64,000 nucleotides of DNA from assembly GCF_014851905.1 (NCBI RefSeq), contig NZ_JACVAQ010000001.1:1798001-1862000 (forward strand). Direction: 5' to 3'. This DNA comes from Pseudomonas sp. PDM14. Lineage in GTDB: Bacteria > Pseudomonadota > Gammaproteobacteria > Pseudomonadales > Pseudomonadaceae. The translations under genes and the position numbers were made by a program. This document shows, in pieces, positions 61,108 to 64,000 of this stretch (within the stretch, counting starts at the first letter, position 1; every line of letters begins with the position of its first letter). Under the pieces are notes generated by a model. The model had not been told where the DNA came from. It saw only the letters and a program-made list of their open reading frames with translations, and did not search any database.

Positions 61108-61740
61108 TCAGGCCGGCGCGCGGCGCACCGTGGCCAGCAGCCCGGCCGCTACCACGAACAGGCTGGCGAAGGTGCGGTTCATCAGGCGCTGCTGCCGCTG
61201 CGTGCGCAGGGCGCGCAACACCCGCGAGGCCAGGCCGGTGTAGCCGGCCATGACGATCAGGTCGACGACGATCATGGTCGCGCCCATGATCAGGTACTGC
61301 GGCACCAGCGGCTCCTGCGGGTGGATGAACTGCGGCAGCACCGCAAGCATGAACACCACGGCCTTGGGGTTGCTGGCGTTGACCAGGAAGCCACGCAGCA
61401 CCAGGGTCAGCGGGCGACCGATCTGCCGCGCGGCGGAGCTATCGGCCAGGTCACTGGGCAGCGCGCGCCATTGCGCGATGGCCAGCCAGACCAGGTAGGC
61501 CACACCAAACCATTTGATCAGGCTGAAGGCCAGCGCCGAGGTGGCGAGCAGCGCGCCGACACCGGCGGCGACGATGGCGATCTGCAGCGCCAGGCCGATC
61601 TGCAGGCCCAGGGCGTTCCAGTAACCGCGCAGGAAACCGTACTGCAACCCGCAGGACATCGAGGCGATGGCCCCGGCACCCGGCGACAGGCTGATCACCC
61701 AGCAGGCAACGAAGAAAGCGAGCCAAGTTTCCAGGGCCAT
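61108..61740 (-). CDS. LysE/RhtB family amino acid exporter
   Basis: A 210-residue inner-membrane exporter with six hydrophobic segments. The family signature is WVISLSPGAGAIASMSCGLQ near the N-terminus, then GLQIGLALQIAIVAAGVGAL and FLVNASNPKAVVFMLAVLPQF. It exports an amino acid or related compound; the substrate is not determined. Same strand as the mscS and ABC-F genes but 80 bp away from mscS. Confidence 0.9.
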   Translation of the reverse strand: MALETWLAFFVACWVISLSPGAGAIASMSCGLQYGFLRGYWNALGLQIGLALQIAIVAAGVGALLATSALAFSLIKWFGVAYLVWLAIAQWRALPSDLADSSAARQIGRPLTLVLRGFLVNASNPKAVVFMLAVLPQFIHPQEPLVPQYLIMGATMIVVDLIVMAGYTGLASRVLRALRTQRQQRLMNRTFASLFVVAAGLLATVRRAPA

Positions 61741-61820
61741 GGCGATACCTCAAAAACGACAAACAGGCTGCACAGCCTACTCGCTGGCGCGCGGCGCGCC
61801 CAGACCGGCAGGCCCTACGA

Positions 61821-62359
61821 TCAGCGCCAGCGGCGCACCGATTTCTGGAAGAACAGGCTGTTGGGCACCTGCACCATCGCCCCACTGGCGCCTTCGCTGA
61901 GGTCTTCCAGGGTGGTGTAGAACAGGTTCACCGAGAGCACACGGCCCTTGACCCCTGGCTTGTCCGCGCCATCCAGCAGCTCCACCGTGTCGCCCAGGCG
62001 GAACGGCCCCATGCTGAAGATCAGCAGGGCGCAGAACATGTTCGACAGCACGCTCCAGATGGCGAAGAACGCCACCGCCGCCACGGCGGTGAAGCCGGTC
62101 AGCGCCGCCCACAGCACCTCGGCGGATACGCCCAGGCGCTCCAGTACCAGCATGCAGGCGCTGCCCATGATCAGCCAGCGCAGCAGACCGCGCACCGGCA
62201 GCAGCACTTCCTGCGGCAGCTGTGCGTAGCGCGCGCCGAGACGGGTGATGGCGCGGGTGACGATGCGCTGGCAGAGCCAGGCCAGCAGCAGGATCAACAG
62301 CACCTGGGCGGTGCGGATCAGTGGCTCGCTCCAGGCGGCGAGCAGTTCCAACTCATCCA

Positions 62360-62360
<1 letters not shown>
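61821..62360 (-). CDS. Small-conductance mechanosensitive channel (MscS family)
   Basis: A 179-residue short MscS-type channel. Three hydrophobic stretches precede the pore helix (VAAVAFFAIWSVLSNMFCALLIFSM) and the beta domain (GPFRLGDTVELL ... NLFYTTLEDLSEG ... VQVPNSLFFQKSVRRW). It lacks the large C-terminal cage of E. coli MscS. Its ATG overlaps the stop of the ABC-F gene (one base), showing translational coupling. Confidence 0.88.

Positions 62361-64000
<1,640 letters not shown>

Overview
The window is high-GC chromosomal DNA from a gammaproteobacterium of the genus Pseudomonas. This rests on the gene content and order (pckA, hslO, hslR, rimK, ompR/envZ, tex, gshA, argA, argE, the CYTH-CHAD gene, gcvPHT, ubiI/ubiH/pepP/ygfB, zapA-6S RNA-fau, ubiD, rho, trxA, ppx/ppk, hemB), which matches a conserved block as I remember it from P. 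aeruginosa. The species cannot be named from the sequence. I see no prophage, insertion sequence, integron, CRISPR array, tRNA or rRNA. The window is ordinary core genome with a few accessory insertions, and it is cut inside a gene at both ends (pckA on the left, an ABC-F ATPase on the right).

Layout. 1-4070: gluconeogenesis (pckA), the Hsp33/Hsp15 heat-shock pair, and a rimB-rimK unit for ribosomal protein S6 glutamylation. 4074-10084: a large MASE1-PAS-GGDEF-EAL cyclic-di-GMP protein convergent with rimK, then the OmpR/EnvZ-type (AmgRS) two-component system. 10266-18000: tex, a hotdog thioesterase, gshA, a diverged RMF-like small protein, argA and argE. 18072-26922: a CYTH-CHAD protein, an orphan GspE/PilB ATPase, a TonB-dependent receptor, an SPFH/NfeD membrane pair, a lipoprotein hydrolase and a small secreted DUF2388 protein. 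27031-34656: glycine cleavage genes gcvT-gcvH-gcvP, then a Fe(III)-type ABC binding protein and permease. 34784-39656: the operon ygfB-pepP-ubiH-DUF4442-ubiI (ubiquinone hydroxylations). 39848-41188: a ZapB-like protein, zapA, 6S RNA and 5-formyl-THF cyclo-ligase. 41237-48099: a 43-residue membrane protein, an EVE-domain protein, a diguanylate cyclase, a FliL-like protein, a quinone oxidoreductase, an ion antiporter and a secreted PilJ/NarX-type sensor module. 48121-57578: an iron-sulfur flavin reductase coupled to ubiD, then rho, trxA, ppx, ppk and hemB. 57676-64000: a fatty acid hydroxylase, elbB, a thioesterase, a YaiI-like protein, a LysE exporter, an MscS channel and ABC-F.

Functional themes are ubiquinone biosynthesis (ubiD, ubiH, ubiI), glutathione and arginine synthesis from glutamate, polyphosphate turnover (ppx/ppk plus CYTH-CHAD), c-di-GMP signalling (two multidomain proteins) and global transcription or translation control (rho, tex, 6S RNA, RimK, RMF-like). 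Several intergenic gaps carry palindromic repeats of REP or MITE type. The points most worth checking are the c-di-GMP gene packed against rimBK with a LOV-like domain that has lost its photoactive cysteine, the acidic RMF relative, the stand-alone PilJ-type periplasmic module, and the 121-bp palindrome abutting gcvT.
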